From: an uncultured bacterium
GTDB lineage: Bacteria > Acidobacteriota > Aminicenantia > Aminicenantales > CALLJL01
Assembly (NCBI GenBank): GCA_938092135.1
Contig: CALLJL010000004.1
Span: forward strand, 53,307 to 117,306
Reading direction: 5' to 3'
DNA: 64,000 nucleotides
In this document: in pieces, positions 9,020 to 18,174 of the stretch
Layout: the number at the start of each line of letters is the position of its first letter
Numbering within the stretch: position 1 is the stretch's first letter
Position numbers and translations under genes: made by a program
The notes under the pieces: generated by a model
Database searches by the model: none
Seen by the model: only the letters and a program-made list of their open reading frames with translations
Told to the model about the DNA's origin: nothing

Positions 9020-10458
9020 TTTTCTTCCCCTTTGGACATTGTATATAAATGTTTGCCTTTATAGTCATAGACTTTAATCTGATCATATTCTTCAAAAAAA
9101 TTTGTGATAAGACGGCTATCACCGACGACAACTACAGACATAGGAACAGAAAACAGTTTCTGAGCCACTTCAATAATTCGATTAGCCTCGAGGGTTAAAA
9201 TATTTTCTGGCCATCGATTCCAGTGGTCATCTACGAGTTTAAAAGCAAGAACCTCAGCGGCCCTTCTGGTCATAACTTCAATGGGTTCAAGATCAAGAGG
9301 AAAGCTTTCAAGGAGAAAAGATTTAGCCTGTTCAATTTCGGCAGTTGGAATCTTTTCCCTGACAAGTCGATTCATTTCCCGGTCAATTTCTTTAAGGGTA
9401 GCGGAAAGAAAGGCCGGAGGCAATTTGACCTTAATAAGAAAAAGCCATCCCCCTTGAAAAACCTCAATTTTACTGAAGGCCATATAAGTTAGCTGCCTAG
9501 TTTCCCGAAGATTCATGAACAGGCGGCTATGAGGGCTTCCGCCGAAGATCTGATTGATAACCAGGAGAGGAAACAGGTCGGAGGCAAAGCGATTCGACAG
9601 AATATTGCCTATGGCAATTGTAGCTTCTTTAGACCTGGGAAGATCAATAAAACCGAGATTTCTTTCAGTAATAGGCGAGAGAATCGGATGTTCAGGCTGA
9701 GCTGACTTTTCGCCTTTCCAAATATTAAAATAATGGCTAATTTTCCGAGAGGCCAGACCTAAGCTTATATCACCACCAATAATTAAAACCGCATTCTCAG
9801 GTCGATAATACCGGGTATAAAAAGCCTGAACATCGCGACGGCTTATGAGACGAAGGGAATCTTCATTGAAGAGCCCCCTTTCATAGGGATGACCCTTAAA
9901 CAGCCAGCGAAGAAGCTGATGCTCAGCTAAAATATCAGCTTCTTTTCGTCGGTCAACAATCTCATAGAAAAGAGCCCGGCGCACTGCATCTAATTCAGTT
10001 GAGGGGAAAGATGGTTGGAGAATGATCTGACTCAAAAGAGAAAGAGCCTCATCGAGAAAGGGTTCAAGAAATTTTAAGGAAAAAAGCGTTCGGTCAAAGG
10101 AAACATGGATTTCGAACTCGCCGCCAATCGATTCAATTTTATCTTCCACATCGGTCCTAGAAAAAAGGGCTGTTCCCTGACTCATTAATCTGGCTGTAAC
10201 TGTGGCCAGACCAGGCAAGTTTTCGGGAGAAGAGCCTTCCCCGAAATTTAGCATTAGCTGCAAACTCAAAAAGGGGGAGTTTTTCCTAGAAATAACTCCA
10301 ATCGTTAAGCCATTGGTTAGAACCGCAGACTCAAGTCTTGGCAATCGCCATTCTTTAATTGGTTCTGGATAGGGCGGCAAACGTCGAAATTTTTCCTGGC
10401 TTTGAAGCGAAGTTAGGCAAAGAAGGATAATTTCAACCCAGATCAGTTTTTTTATCAT
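9016..10458 (-). CDS. M16 family peptidase-like protein, exported, no zinc site
   Basis: A 480-residue protein with a signal peptide (residues about 1-20, cleavage near LQSQ) and two M16 (pitrilysin/processing-peptidase) halves. At the position of the HxxEH zinc motif it reads GLATVTARLMSQG, so both His and the Glu are gone. In two-gene M16B systems one subunit usually lacks the zinc site and supplies substrate-binding residues, so this alone is not unusual. Its partner upstream also lacks the motif, which is. The 4 bp overlaps on both sides (ATGA type) tie it to the neighbouring M16 gene and FTCD. Confidence 0.88.
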   Translation of the reverse strand: MIKKLIWVEIILLCLTSLQSQEKFRRLPPYPEPIKEWRLPRLESAVLTNGLTIGVISRKNSPFLSLQLMLNFGEGSSPENLPGLATVTARLMSQGTALFSRTDVEDKIESIGGEFEIHVSFDRTLFSLKFLEPFLDEALSLLSQIILQPSFPSTELDAVRRALFYEIVDRRKEADILAEHQLLRWLFKGHPYERGLFNEDSLRLISRRDVQAFYTRYYRPENAVLIIGGDISLGLASRKISHYFNIWKGEKSAQPEHPILSPITERNLGFIDLPRSKEATIAIGNILSNRFASDLFPLLVINQIFGGSPHSRLFMNLRETRQLTYMAFSKIEVFQGGWLFLIKVKLPPAFLSATLKEIDREMNRLVREKIPTAEIEQAKSFLLESFPLDLEPIEVMTRRAAEVLAFKLVDDHWNRWPENILTLEANRIIEVAQKLFSVPMSVVVVGDSRLITNFFEEYDQIKVYDYKGKHLYTMSKGEEK

Positions 10459-11813
10459 CTGATTCTTACTTTAAGAATAGCCATGTTTTCATCGGTAAAA
10501 AACCTATTGGCCAAACCAACAATTTCACTGGGACTTACTTTTAGTGGCCTCTCAATTTGCCTGGCTATTTCTTCAAGAGAAAGACAACGAAAATACATTT
10601 CAGCCAGAAAAAGAGCCCGATCAGCCGTTGTTTCGAGACTTCGACGAAGATCAGCTTTATATTTATTGCGAGCTAATTCAAGCTCCTCTAAAGGAACAAG
10701 GGTTGATTTTAGTCTAGATATTTCCCCATCAATAGCTTTTAAGCTTCGGTCAATCATAATCTCATTGTTGGCCATCGCAAAAAGGCGCAAAAAGGACAAC
10801 CTGCCCCTAGTCTCAAGACCGCCATCGAGCCTGACCACAAGCTTTTCCCGCCGTAGAAGACGACGTTGTAACCAGCTGGTTTTACCTTTTAGCAAAAGAT
10901 ACTCCATAATCTTAAAGGCGGGATAATCATCAGAAGAAAGGGAAGCCACTCGATAGGCCAGATGGAAGGCCGGAGCAGGTACAAGGGGATCCACATAAAT
11001 TTTGAAAATAGGACCTTTGAAACTATCAATAATTTCCGGTTCTGGAGGAAGCTCTTTTCCCTTAGGAATGGATTCAAAATATTTCTCAATAAGTTCCTTG
11101 GCTCGCTTCCGGTTAAAATCGCCCACAAGGCAAAGAACTGCATTATTAGGAACATAGTAACTTCTAAAAAAATCTCTCACTTCCTCAACCTTTAACGAAA
11201 TGATATCTTCTTCATAACCAAAAATAGGATGAAAAAGAGAGAAGTGCGGATAAAGGATTTGATCGAAAAGAAGAAAACTATCAAAGAAAGGTTCCTGAAA
11301 TCTTCTTTGAATCAATTCATCAAGAGCCTGAGTCTTGGCTCGATCAAGATGTTCTTCAGAAATAGTCAGACCGAGCATTCGGTCTGACTCAAGCCATAGG
11401 ACCAAGGGAAGCTGATGGGAGGGAATTGTCTCAAAAAAAACAGTAATATCTTCATTTAAGCGAGCATTAGTTCGACCGCCAACCCGACTGATATAGCTGA
11501 AGTGTTGCATTGGACCTACATTGAGAGAACCCTGGAACATTAAATTTTCCATCAAAAAGGCCAGTCCAGCATGACCCACCTTATCCTGTTTGGAGCCAAC
11601 GCCATAGGCAACGGCAATAGTAACTACAGGCAAGCTTGCATCTTCAGCCAGAATAACTGTCAATCCATTTTTAAGATGATAATAAACGAAAGGAAAGGGT
11701 TCAGCTACGACTTTCTCTTCAATTTGAGCCAAAAGAAAATAATTTAAAGCTACAGATAAATGCAAAGCAATAAAGAAACAAGTAATTTTTGGGAGCTTAA
11801 TTTGTCCCTTCAT
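10455..11813 (-). CDS. M16 family peptidase-like protein, exported, degenerate FxxEN motif
   Basis: A 452-residue M16B-type protein with an N-terminal signal segment (about 10-30). The fold signature is clear: GSKQDKVGHAGLAFLMEN, GGRTNARLNEDITVFFE, LPLVLWLESDRM, and YYVPNNAVLCLVGDF. The zinc motif HxxEH is replaced by FLMEN (Phe and Asn in place of both His), though the Glu and a downstream Glu in ALDELIQ remain. It is therefore probably not a classical zinc protease. There is no Shine-Dalgarno sequence, and a TTGTTT-17-TATGAT promoter ends 16 bases before the ATG. It is first gene of an M16-M16-FTCD unit. Confidence 0.88.
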   Translation of the reverse strand: MKGQIKLPKITCFFIALHLSVALNYFLLAQIEEKVVAEPFPFVYYHLKNGLTVILAEDASLPVVTIAVAYGVGSKQDKVGHAGLAFLMENLMFQGSLNVGPMQHFSYISRVGGRTNARLNEDITVFFETIPSHQLPLVLWLESDRMLGLTISEEHLDRAKTQALDELIQRRFQEPFFDSFLLFDQILYPHFSLFHPIFGYEEDIISLKVEEVRDFFRSYYVPNNAVLCLVGDFNRKRAKELIEKYFESIPKGKELPPEPEIIDSFKGPIFKIYVDPLVPAPAFHLAYRVASLSSDDYPAFKIMEYLLLKGKTSWLQRRLLRREKLVVRLDGGLETRGRLSFLRLFAMANNEIMIDRSLKAIDGEISRLKSTLVPLEELELARNKYKADLRRSLETTADRALFLAEMYFRCLSLEEIARQIERPLKVSPSEIVGLANRFFTDENMAILKVRIR

Positions 11814-11829
11814 TTAGTTTCAATAAATT

Positions 11830-11858
11830 ATCATATTTTTTTCAAAAAAGGAAAACAA
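11830..11858 (-). promoter_or_regulatory. Promoter of the M16 pair, near-leaderless
   Basis: On the minus strand TTGTTT (11858-11853), a 17-base spacer, and TATGAT (11835-11830). Sixteen bases separate the -10 box from the ATG at 11813, so the predicted leader is about 9 bases and has no ribosome binding site. Confidence 0.55.
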
Positions 11859-11954
11859 CCACTGTCTTTTGACCATTTTATTTTAAACTCTTAATTCCTT
11901 TAATTTAGCTCGAGGGATAAATCAAAAATGCATTTAGGGAAAAAGTTAAGTTAA

Positions 11955-11983
11955 TTGCAAAAGGGGAAAGGATATGCTAAATT
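11955..11983 (+). promoter_or_regulatory. Candidate promoter of the SAH hydrolase gene
   Basis: TTGCAA (11955-11960), 17 bases, TAAATT (11978-11983). The predicted leader is about 70 bases and ends in TAGGAGAAGC, a normal ribosome binding site, unlike the leaderless genes nearby. I see no recognisable SAM or SAH riboswitch fold in the 249 bp upstream of the gene. Confidence 0.35.
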
Positions 11984-12062
11984 CTTTCGGTTCTCTTAGG
12001 GCAATTTAATTTATGGAAAAGAACTTCTGAAAGAAAGAATGTAAATTTATAGGAGAAGCATT

Positions 12063-13331
12063 ATGACTATGAAAATTAGATATGAAGTTAAAGATCTTAA
12101 TTTGGCCTCGGCCGGAGAAAAGAAAATAGAATGGGCTTCAAGGTTTATGCCTGTAGTTAGTTCTCTCACTGAGAAATTCAGTCGAGAAAAGCCATTAAAA
12201 GGTTTAAGAATTGCGGCCTGCCTTCATGTAACTAGCGAAACAGCCAATCTTATGCTAGCTCTTAAGGCCGGTGGAGCTGAGCTGGCTTTAACTGCTTCCA
12301 ATCCCTTAAGCACTCAGGATGAGGTGGCCGCAGCTTTGGTCAAAAATCATGGAATATCAGTTTTTGCTTATAAAGGCGAGGATAATAAAACCTATTATCA
12401 ACATATTCAGCAGGCCCTGGAAATCAAACCGGTTATAACCATGGATGATGGAGCCGATTTAGTCACAACAGTTCATACTAAAAGGCGAGATCTTCTTGAA
12501 TCTATTATTGGTGGAACCGAAGAAACGACAACTGGTTTAATTCGTTTACGGAGTATGGCAAAAAAAGGTGTTCTTGCTTATCCCATAATCGCCGTCAATG
12601 ATGCTGACACCAAATATCTTTTTGATAATCGCTATGGAACAGGGCAGAGCACAATCGATGGCCTTTTGCGAGCCACTAACATTCTCTTAGCCGGATTGAG
12701 GGTAGTTGTCGTGGGCTATGGCATGTGTGGTCGGGGGGTGGCCATGAGAGCTCGAGGTGCGGGGGCTAAAGTGATTGTTTGTGAAGTTGATCCCCTCAGG
12801 GCTTTGGAGGCAGTTATGGATGGCTATGAAGTTATGCCATTGGCTGAAGCTGCTAAAATCGGTGATGTCTTCATTACTTTAACCGGGGATAAAAATGTTA
12901 TTACCCGCCGTCATTTCATGAGAATGAAAGACGGGGCTATTGTGGCCAATTCCGGTCATTTCAACGTGGAAATAGATATTCCGACTCTTGAATCTTTAGC
13001 CACTAGAAAACGACGAGTTAGAGAATTTGTCGATGAGTATACTTTAAGGGACGGCCGCAAAGTATATCTTCTGGGCGAGGGACGCCTGATCAATTTAGCT
13101 GCCGCCGAGGGCCATCCAGCTACCGTAATGGATATGAGCTTTGCTAACCAGGCTCTTTCAGTAGCTTATTTGGCCAAACATGGCACTCAAATGGACCGGT
13201 CAGTCCATCCTGTTCCCAAGGAAATTGATCGTTTTATTGCTGAACTCAAATTGAAACTTATGGGCGTAAGGATAGATAAACTGACTCCTGAACAGAAAAG
13301 ATATCTCAGCGAATGGCAAGAAGGAACTTAA
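12063..13331 (+). CDS. ahcY: Adenosylhomocysteinase (or S-inosylhomocysteine hydrolase)
   Basis: A 422-residue NAD-dependent hydrolase that splits S-adenosylhomocysteine to homocysteine and adenosine. Key residues align by eye: His55 (CLHVTSET), Asp129 (DDGADL), Glu153/154 (GGTEETTTG), Lys184 and Asp188 (DTKYLFDN), and the NAD loop GYGMCGRG (218-225). It is the short form without the insert of animal/plant enzymes. YGCRES of classical enzymes is replaced by YGTGQS, as in archaeal and Thermotoga-type enzymes, at least one of which prefers S-inosylhomocysteine. It should feed homocysteine to the split methionine synthase at 21540-23230. TAGGAG precedes the start. Confidence 0.93.
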   Translation: MTMKIRYEVKDLNLASAGEKKIEWASRFMPVVSSLTEKFSREKPLKGLRIAACLHVTSETANLMLALKAGGAELALTASNPLSTQDEVAAALVKNHGISVFAYKGEDNKTYYQHIQQALEIKPVITMDDGADLVTTVHTKRRDLLESIIGGTEETTTGLIRLRSMAKKGVLAYPIIAVNDADTKYLFDNRYGTGQSTIDGLLRATNILLAGLRVVVVGYGMCGRGVAMRARGAGAKVIVCEVDPLRALEAVMDGYEVMPLAEAAKIGDVFITLTGDKNVITRRHFMRMKDGAIVANSGHFNVEIDIPTLESLATRKRRVREFVDEYTLRDGRKVYLLGEGRLINLAAAEGHPATVMDMSFANQALSVAYLAKHGTQMDRSVHPVPKEIDRFIAELKLKLMGVRIDKLTPEQKRYLSEWQEGT

Positions 13332-13359
13332 TTTTTAATTTAATTTTAATTTTTTTATT

Positions 13360-14145
13360 TCAAAGCTTTTGTTTCTCATAAATTTGTTTTAAATAGGAAG
13401 CAATTTGTTGCCTCATTGTTTCATCCTTAACGAGAGGAAGAATTCTCTCAAAAATTTCTTTGGCTTTGGCTAATTGATTGTCATTAAAATAGGCCACGGC
13501 AAGATTAAGATTGAAATTAATATCATCAGGAACTAGTTTCACAGCCTGATTGAAACTATCAATGGCCTCAGAAAAACGATTGAGCCTTTGAAAAATGAGA
13601 CCTTTTAGATTATGGGCTAAGGCTAAACGAGGATTAAAATGAAGAGAATTGTTGACCAAGGCCATTGCCTCCTCAAATTTTTCTTTTAGAAAATAAAGTC
13701 GGGCCAAATTGTAAGCAGGTAATTCCTTAGCCTGATAGCCGGGGTCAGACAAAGCCTTTCTAAATTCTTCCTCTGCCTTATCGAGATAACCCAGTTCTTG
13801 ATAAAGGCTACCTAGGTTATTTCTAGCTTCAGAAAAAGAAGGATTGATTTCAAGACACTTAATATAAGCCTTAAGGGCTTCTTGGAGTTGACCTTTCATG
13901 GATAAGGCTAAACCTAAGGCATTGTAAGCGAGATAATGGCGAGGCTCCAAACTGATAGCTCGATTTAAATGAATGATCGCTTGATCAAGATCATTGTTAT
14001 TTAAATAAAAGAGACCAAGATTGTATTGATATTTAGGATCTCTTTGTCTTTCCTGTTCTATTTTTTTCAGAGCCGAGGAACAATTTATAAGTAGTAAAAG
14101 GAAAAACCCAAGAAGAACCAAAGATTTCTTTAAACTGCCTTCCAT
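13360..14145 (-). CDS. TPR-repeat lipoprotein
   Basis: A lipoprotein with signal peptide and lipobox LLINC (Cys22), followed by about six tetratricopeptide repeats (for example ALGLALSMKGQLQEALKAY and NNLGSLYQELGYLDKAEEEF). TPRs are protein-interaction scaffolds, and in this setting it is likely anchored to a membrane facing the periplasm. The frame opens 5 codons earlier at 14160, but AAGGAG lies inside those codons at the right distance from 14145, so I use 14145. It is the last gene of the asnS-gpsA operon, 112-127 bp after gpsA, and may have its own promoter. The partner is unknown. Confidence 0.88.
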   Translation of the reverse strand: MEGSLKKSLVLLGFFLLLLINCSSALKKIEQERQRDPKYQYNLGLFYLNNNDLDQAIIHLNRAISLEPRHYLAYNALGLALSMKGQLQEALKAYIKCLEINPSFSEARNNLGSLYQELGYLDKAEEEFRKALSDPGYQAKELPAYNLARLYFLKEKFEEAMALVNNSLHFNPRLALAHNLKGLIFQRLNRFSEAIDSFNQAVKLVPDDINFNLNLAVAYFNDNQLAKAKEIFERILPLVKDETMRQQIASYLKQIYEKQKL

Positions 14146-14272
14146 GGCCAGCTCCTTCAAAAGCCAAAAAAGATTTTAAGCCATTTGCTTAACTTTCAAA
14201 ATTAATTATTTAACCTCACTTTCTGCGGGTCTTTTCCAAGATTTTCTAATTTATCAATCTATATACAACTTA

Positions 14273-15283
14273 TCAGCCTATATATAAAGGTTCGGTTTTT
14301 AAAGATCGGCTCATTAGGTCAATCAATGAATCCTTAGGATTTTTCCCTTCATAAAGTATTTGATAAACTTCATGACAAATAGGCATTTCAATTTTTTCTC
14401 TAATAGCTAAGTCTTTAACCGAAGCAGCGGTGGTTATACCTTCGGCTACCATTTTCATCCCAGCCAGGATTTCATTTAGTTTCTTTCCCTGGCCAATCTG
14501 ATAACCAACCTGGTAATTGCGACTTAATCTCCCTGTGGAGGTTAGCACAAGATCGCCAATTCCTGCTAAGCCATAAAAGGTTTCCTGTCTTGCACCTAAT
14601 TTAACTCCAAGTTTGGTTATTTCCACTAAACCCCTGGTAATTAAAGAAGCCCGGGCATTATGTCCAAAGCCTAGGCCATCAGAAATGCCGCAGGCTAGAG
14701 CAATGACATTTTTTACAGCCCCGGCTATTTCAACTCCTCTTATATCCTGACTGGTGTAAATGCGAAAATTGAGACTTGATAGAGATTTTTGAATCTTTTC
14801 AGCTATCTCCAGTTTTTCAGCGGCTACAACCACAGCTGTGGGTAATCCAGCGGCTACTTCCTGGGCAAAACTCGGTCCGGAAAGTACAGCCAGTGAGGGC
14901 TTAAAGGGAAAAACCTGAGTCATAATTTCAGTCATTGTGAGCAGCGTTTTTTCTTCAATTCCTTTGGTCAAGCTAACCACTATTTGGTCTTCCCTGACAT
15001 AGTTGGCCATTTGCCCATAAATATTACGGCAATAACGGGAAGGGACGGCCACAAAAACAGTTTCGGCTTCATTAATAGCCTCAGCCATGTCCAGGGTGAA
15101 GATGATATTGGGAGGCAAGATAATTCCAGGCAAGAAAGTGCTATTGCTTCGCTTAGCTTTCAGCTCTTCATAAATCTCCTTTTCTTTTACCCAGAGCCGA
15201 ACTTTTATTTTTTGACGAAAAAGAAGAAGAGAAAAGGCAGTTCCCCAAGCCCCTGCTCCAATAACGGCTGCCTCTCGAATCAT
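14273..15283 (-). CDS. gpsA: NAD(P)H-dependent glycerol-3-phosphate dehydrogenase
   Basis: Makes sn-glycerol 3-phosphate from dihydroxyacetone phosphate for phospholipid synthesis. The 336 residues contain the dinucleotide loop GAGAWGTAF (8-16), FVAVPSRYCR, LSGPSFAQEV, the catalytic Lys in AGAVKNVIALACG, and NARASLITRG, all typical of GpsA. It lies 20 bp downstream of plsY, which uses its product, and the pairing plsY-gpsA is common in bacteria. The ribosome binding site is weak (AAGAAAA). It is part of the long minus-strand operon that begins with asnS. Confidence 0.95.
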   Translation of the reverse strand: MIREAAVIGAGAWGTAFSLLLFRQKIKVRLWVKEKEIYEELKAKRSNSTFLPGIILPPNIIFTLDMAEAINEAETVFVAVPSRYCRNIYGQMANYVREDQIVVSLTKGIEEKTLLTMTEIMTQVFPFKPSLAVLSGPSFAQEVAAGLPTAVVVAAEKLEIAEKIQKSLSSLNFRIYTSQDIRGVEIAGAVKNVIALACGISDGLGFGHNARASLITRGLVEITKLGVKLGARQETFYGLAGIGDLVLTSTGRLSRNYQVGYQIGQGKKLNEILAGMKMVAEGITTAASVKDLAIREKIEMPICHEVYQILYEGKNPKDSLIDLMSRSLKTEPLYIG

Positions 15284-15303
15284 TTTTTCTTAATATTTGA
15301 CTT

Positions 15304-15909
15304 TTAATTTGAAACTTTAATTTTTTCCCCCAATTTGTTTTCCTTACCCCGCCAAATTCTTTTTATGTTATCTCGATGTCTTAGCCAGATGAGCAAAGTA
15401 AAAAGAGAAGCCACAGTCATTAGGCGAAGATCCTTGTGAAAAATGTAAATGAGAGGAACAATAAATAGGGAAGCCCCAAGTGAACCAGCTGAAACAAACC
15501 TGGAGATGGTAACAATCAGAGAAAAAACAAAGATACAGACTAACAGCGAAGGCCAACTATAAATGGCCAACACGCCACAACTTGTAGCTACTCCTTTACC
15601 ACCGCGAAAATGGAGAAAAACTGGAAAACAATGGCCGATAACGGCTAAGAAACAGCAGGCTAACCCCGTAACTGAAGAAGGAATAAATTTTTTTGCCAAA
15701 ATTGCCGGCAATAATCCTTTGGTCACATCCAGAATAAAAACCAGGAAAGCAGGAAAAAGGCCAGAAGTCCGAAGAATATTTGTAGCTCCAATACTTTTGC
15801 TTCCATAAGAGCGGATGTCTTTCTTTTCTTTAAGCTTAAAATAGATGTAACCTGTGGGGATTGAGCCCAGAAAATAAGCCAGAATTGATAGACCCATAGC
15901 CCGAATCAT
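15304..15909 (-). CDS. plsY: Acyl-phosphate:glycerol-3-phosphate acyltransferase
   Basis: A 201-residue integral membrane enzyme, transferring an acyl group from acyl-phosphate to glycerol-3-phosphate to give lysophosphatidate. It has about five membrane segments and the three PlsY motifs: LGSIPTGYI, GSKSIGATNILRT and HCFPVFLHFRGGKGVAT. Length is normal. Its start overlaps the thpR stop by one base, and gpsA follows. With pgpA in the same operon, it makes this a phospholipid-synthesis cluster. Confidence 0.95.
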   Translation of the reverse strand: MIRAMGLSILAYFLGSIPTGYIYFKLKEKKDIRSYGSKSIGATNILRTSGLFPAFLVFILDVTKGLLPAILAKKFIPSSVTGLACCFLAVIGHCFPVFLHFRGGKGVATSCGVLAIYSWPSLLVCIFVFSLIVTISRFVSAGSLGASLFIVPLIYIFHKDLRLMTVASLFTLLIWLRHRDNIKRIWRGKENKLGEKIKVSN

Positions 15910-16463
15910 TAGCCCAGCTTTGCCTCCTTTATGACCCGATATTCAGCCCCAGTGGGTCTAAGAATGCTTTCAAAAAGAGTAAGAGCTTTTACCTCCATTT
16001 GCCCAAAGCTTTTATCTTCATATTTTTTCAAAATTCTGATAGCAGCATCAAGATTACGATGGCTTTTAACTCGACCAAGGGTTAAATGGGGATGGAAATC
16101 TCTTTCTTCCTTTGGAAATCCAATTTTCTCCAAAGCTAATTCCAGCTTCTGTTGTAAAGCCTTGAGTTCTTCAGTTAGGACAACCCCTGCCCAAAGAACC
16201 CGAGGCGTACCTTTTTCTGGAAAATAACCTGTTGATCGGCATTCAAGGGAGAAAGGGCGGGTTTGTCGAGCGACAATCTCCATATTGGTCACAACTTGGC
16301 CAAGCTCTTGCTCGGTAATTTCGCCAAGAAATTTCATGGTCAAATGAAAAGAGTTTTCATTCACCCATTTAACCTCGGCTTTGGTCTGCCGCAAGTCCTT
16401 AATAAGAGCAGCCAGCGCCCCTTTTATCTCAGGACTTAAATCAACGGCTATAAATGTTCTCAT
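15909..16463 (-). CDS. thpR: RNA 2',3'-cyclic phosphodiesterase
   Basis: A 184-residue 2H phosphoesterase (LigT/ThpR). Both HxT motifs are intact: HLT at 40-42 (SFHLTMKFLG) and HLT at 126-128 (HPHLTLGR). Family enzymes open 2',3'-cyclic phosphates on RNA to 2'-phosphates, and their physiological role is unclear. It overlaps cinA by 4 bp upstream and plsY by 1 bp downstream. A cinA-thpR pairing is common in bacteria and is often followed by recA. Here plsY-gpsA follow instead and no recA is visible. Confidence 0.94.
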   Translation of the reverse strand: MRTFIAVDLSPEIKGALAALIKDLRQTKAEVKWVNENSFHLTMKFLGEITEQELGQVVTNMEIVARQTRPFSLECRSTGYFPEKGTPRVLWAGVVLTEELKALQQKLELALEKIGFPKEERDFHPHLTLGRVKSHRNLDAAIRILKKYEDKSFGQMEVKALTLFESILRPTGAEYRVIKEAKLG

Positions 16464-17710
16464 ATTTTTTCTCCTGCTATTTTCAATAAATATCGCCGGA
16501 GCATATCAAGCACTTTTTGAGAGGTTTGAAATTTAATCTGTTCTCGACCGCCAAGAAACCTATTCTGGATAACTTCGGTTCCCTTTGCATGGGCTAAGCC
16601 AGTAAAAACTAAACCCACAGGCTTGGTAGCAGTGCCTCCACCTGGTCCAGCGATCCCGGTAGTTGATAATCCAATAGAAACTCCAGATTTAAGCCTTATA
16701 TTTTCGGCTAAAGATCTAGCCACCTCAAAACTTACTGCCCCATGCTGCTGAATAAGCTCAGCTGGTACACCTAAAGTTTTTATTTTGGCCTGATTGCTAT
16801 AGACAATATATCCCTCCATAAAATAATCTGAACTTCCAGGAACTGAGGTCAAACGATGACCAACCAACCCACCTGTACACGATTCAGCCACAGCCAAAGT
16901 CATTTTCAGGTGTCGTAAAAGCTGACCAACCACCTCCTCAAGTTCTTCTCCTTGAGTACTGAAAATATTAATTCCCAAACGATCAATAAAAGCCTGGAGA
17001 AGAGGAAACATTTTTTGTTCGGTCTCCTCCTCGTTCTGGCCAAAACTCATAAGATGAATTTCTATCTGTCCTGGATAGGCAAGAACGGTTACCTTTAAAT
17101 CCTTGTCTCGGGGATATAAATCTTTAATTAAATCCTCTACCTGGCTTTCCGTAAGACCAGAAATCTTTAAAACCTGACGCCTTAGACAACCTCTTTGCCA
17201 GATCTTAAGCCTTGGAGCCACAAATTCATTAAACATGGTTTGTAGTTCTCGGGGTGGACCAGGAAGAAGGATTATTTTCTTGCCATTAACTTCAATCCAT
17301 TGACCAGGAGCTGTGCCGACTTGGTTGGGTAAAACTTCTGCCCCTTCAAGAATATAGGCCTGTCGCCGGTTTGACTCCGGCATAACCATTCCTCTCTGCT
17401 CAAATCTGGCTTCAATAGTCGCCAGTATTTTGGGATGAAAGATTAATTTTTTATGGAGAACTTCGGCCATAATCTCTCTTGTTCGATCATCTTCGGTGGG
17501 GCCAAGACCACCAACAACAAAAACAAGGTCAGCTCTATCGATTGCCATCTGAAGGACCATTTTCAAATTACTAGGATCATCGCCGACTACTATTTTGAAA
17601 GCTGGCTCAAGACCAAGTTCATTTAATTTTTGAGTTATAAACAGAGAGTCAGTGTCCTGATAAAAGGGAGTTAAAAGCTCTGAGCCCACGGCAACGATGC
17701 CAATGAACAT
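16460..17710 (-). CDS. cinA: CinA: competence/damage-inducible protein, NMN amidohydrolase type
   Basis: A 416-residue full-length CinA. The N-terminal molybdopterin-binding-like domain (1-170) shows VGSELLTPFYQDTDS and FVVGGLGPTEDD. The C-terminal PncC domain (about 260-410) shows AVAESCTGGLVGHRLT, DYFMEGYIVYSN and GIAGPGGGTATKPVGLV. CinA proteins hydrolyse ADP-ribose (N-terminal) and deamidate nicotinamide mononucleotide (C-terminal) in NAD recycling. It overlaps thpR by 4 bp, and pgpA lies 11 bp upstream. Confidence 0.95.
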   Translation of the reverse strand: MFIGIVAVGSELLTPFYQDTDSLFITQKLNELGLEPAFKIVVGDDPSNLKMVLQMAIDRADLVFVVGGLGPTEDDRTREIMAEVLHKKLIFHPKILATIEARFEQRGMVMPESNRRQAYILEGAEVLPNQVGTAPGQWIEVNGKKIILLPGPPRELQTMFNEFVAPRLKIWQRGCLRRQVLKISGLTESQVEDLIKDLYPRDKDLKVTVLAYPGQIEIHLMSFGQNEEETEQKMFPLLQAFIDRLGINIFSTQGEELEEVVGQLLRHLKMTLAVAESCTGGLVGHRLTSVPGSSDYFMEGYIVYSNQAKIKTLGVPAELIQQHGAVSFEVARSLAENIRLKSGVSIGLSTTGIAGPGGGTATKPVGLVFTGLAHAKGTEVIQNRFLGGREQIKFQTSQKVLDMLRRYLLKIAGEKI

Positions 17711-17721
17711 TGTCTTGCCTC

Positions 17722-18174
17722 CTAAAATATCAAAAAATAAATTAATAAAAGAAATCGAGCGAAGAGGCCAGCGGCCACATCATCAGCCATAATCCCCCAG
17801 CCACCTTTTATCTTCTCCAGCTTGTTTATTGGATAGGGCTTAATTATATCTAGCCCACGGAAAAAGATGAAGGCTAAGAGAAGATTTATAGGGGAGGAGG
17901 GCAGAGCCATAATCGCTAAGGATTGACCACAGACTTCATCGATCACGATTTGTCTTGGATCATTTTTGTTTTTTAAAAGAGCAAAGACCTGGCTAGCCCA
18001 GGCTCCTACTAATAGGAAAATAAAAAACAATCCCAGATCCAGGGAAAGAGGTGGGAAGTAAGGTAAAAGAAAACGTCTTAATAGAAGAAAAGAGAGGGAG
18101 GCCAAGGTTCCAGGAGCCACAGGAAAATAGCCCAAGCCAAAAAAAGTGGCAATCAGTTTAGCTAAAGTTTTCAA
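17722..18174 (-). CDS. pgpA: Phosphatidylglycerophosphatase A
   Basis: A 150-residue membrane protein of the PgpA family, which dephosphorylates phosphatidylglycerophosphate to phosphatidylglycerol. Visible motifs are FGLGYFPVAPGTLASL (metal/substrate loop at 13-28), DPRQIVIDEVCGQ, and the C-terminal GGWGIMADDVAAGL, together with 3-4 hydrophobic segments. Its start overlaps the rimO stop by 4 bp (ATGA). It sits in the same operon as plsY and gpsA. Confidence 0.93.
   Translation of the reverse strand: MKTLAKLIATFFGLGYFPVAPGTLASLSFLLLRRFLLPYFPPLSLDLGLFFIFLLVGAWASQVFALLKNKNDPRQIVIDEVCGQSLAIMALPSSPINLLLAFIFFRGLDIIKPYPINKLEKIKGGWGIMADDVAAGLFARFLLLIYFLIF

Noticed and set aside
10483..10926. 147-codon Ser/Arg-rich open frame on the plus strand
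   Set aside because: Antisense shadow of the M16 gene; biased composition follows from its reverse strand.
11814..12062. Possible SAM/SAH riboswitch before the SAH hydrolase gene
   Set aside because: I could not find the conserved core or GC-rich helices of known classes; only a weak promoter and ribosome binding site are seen.
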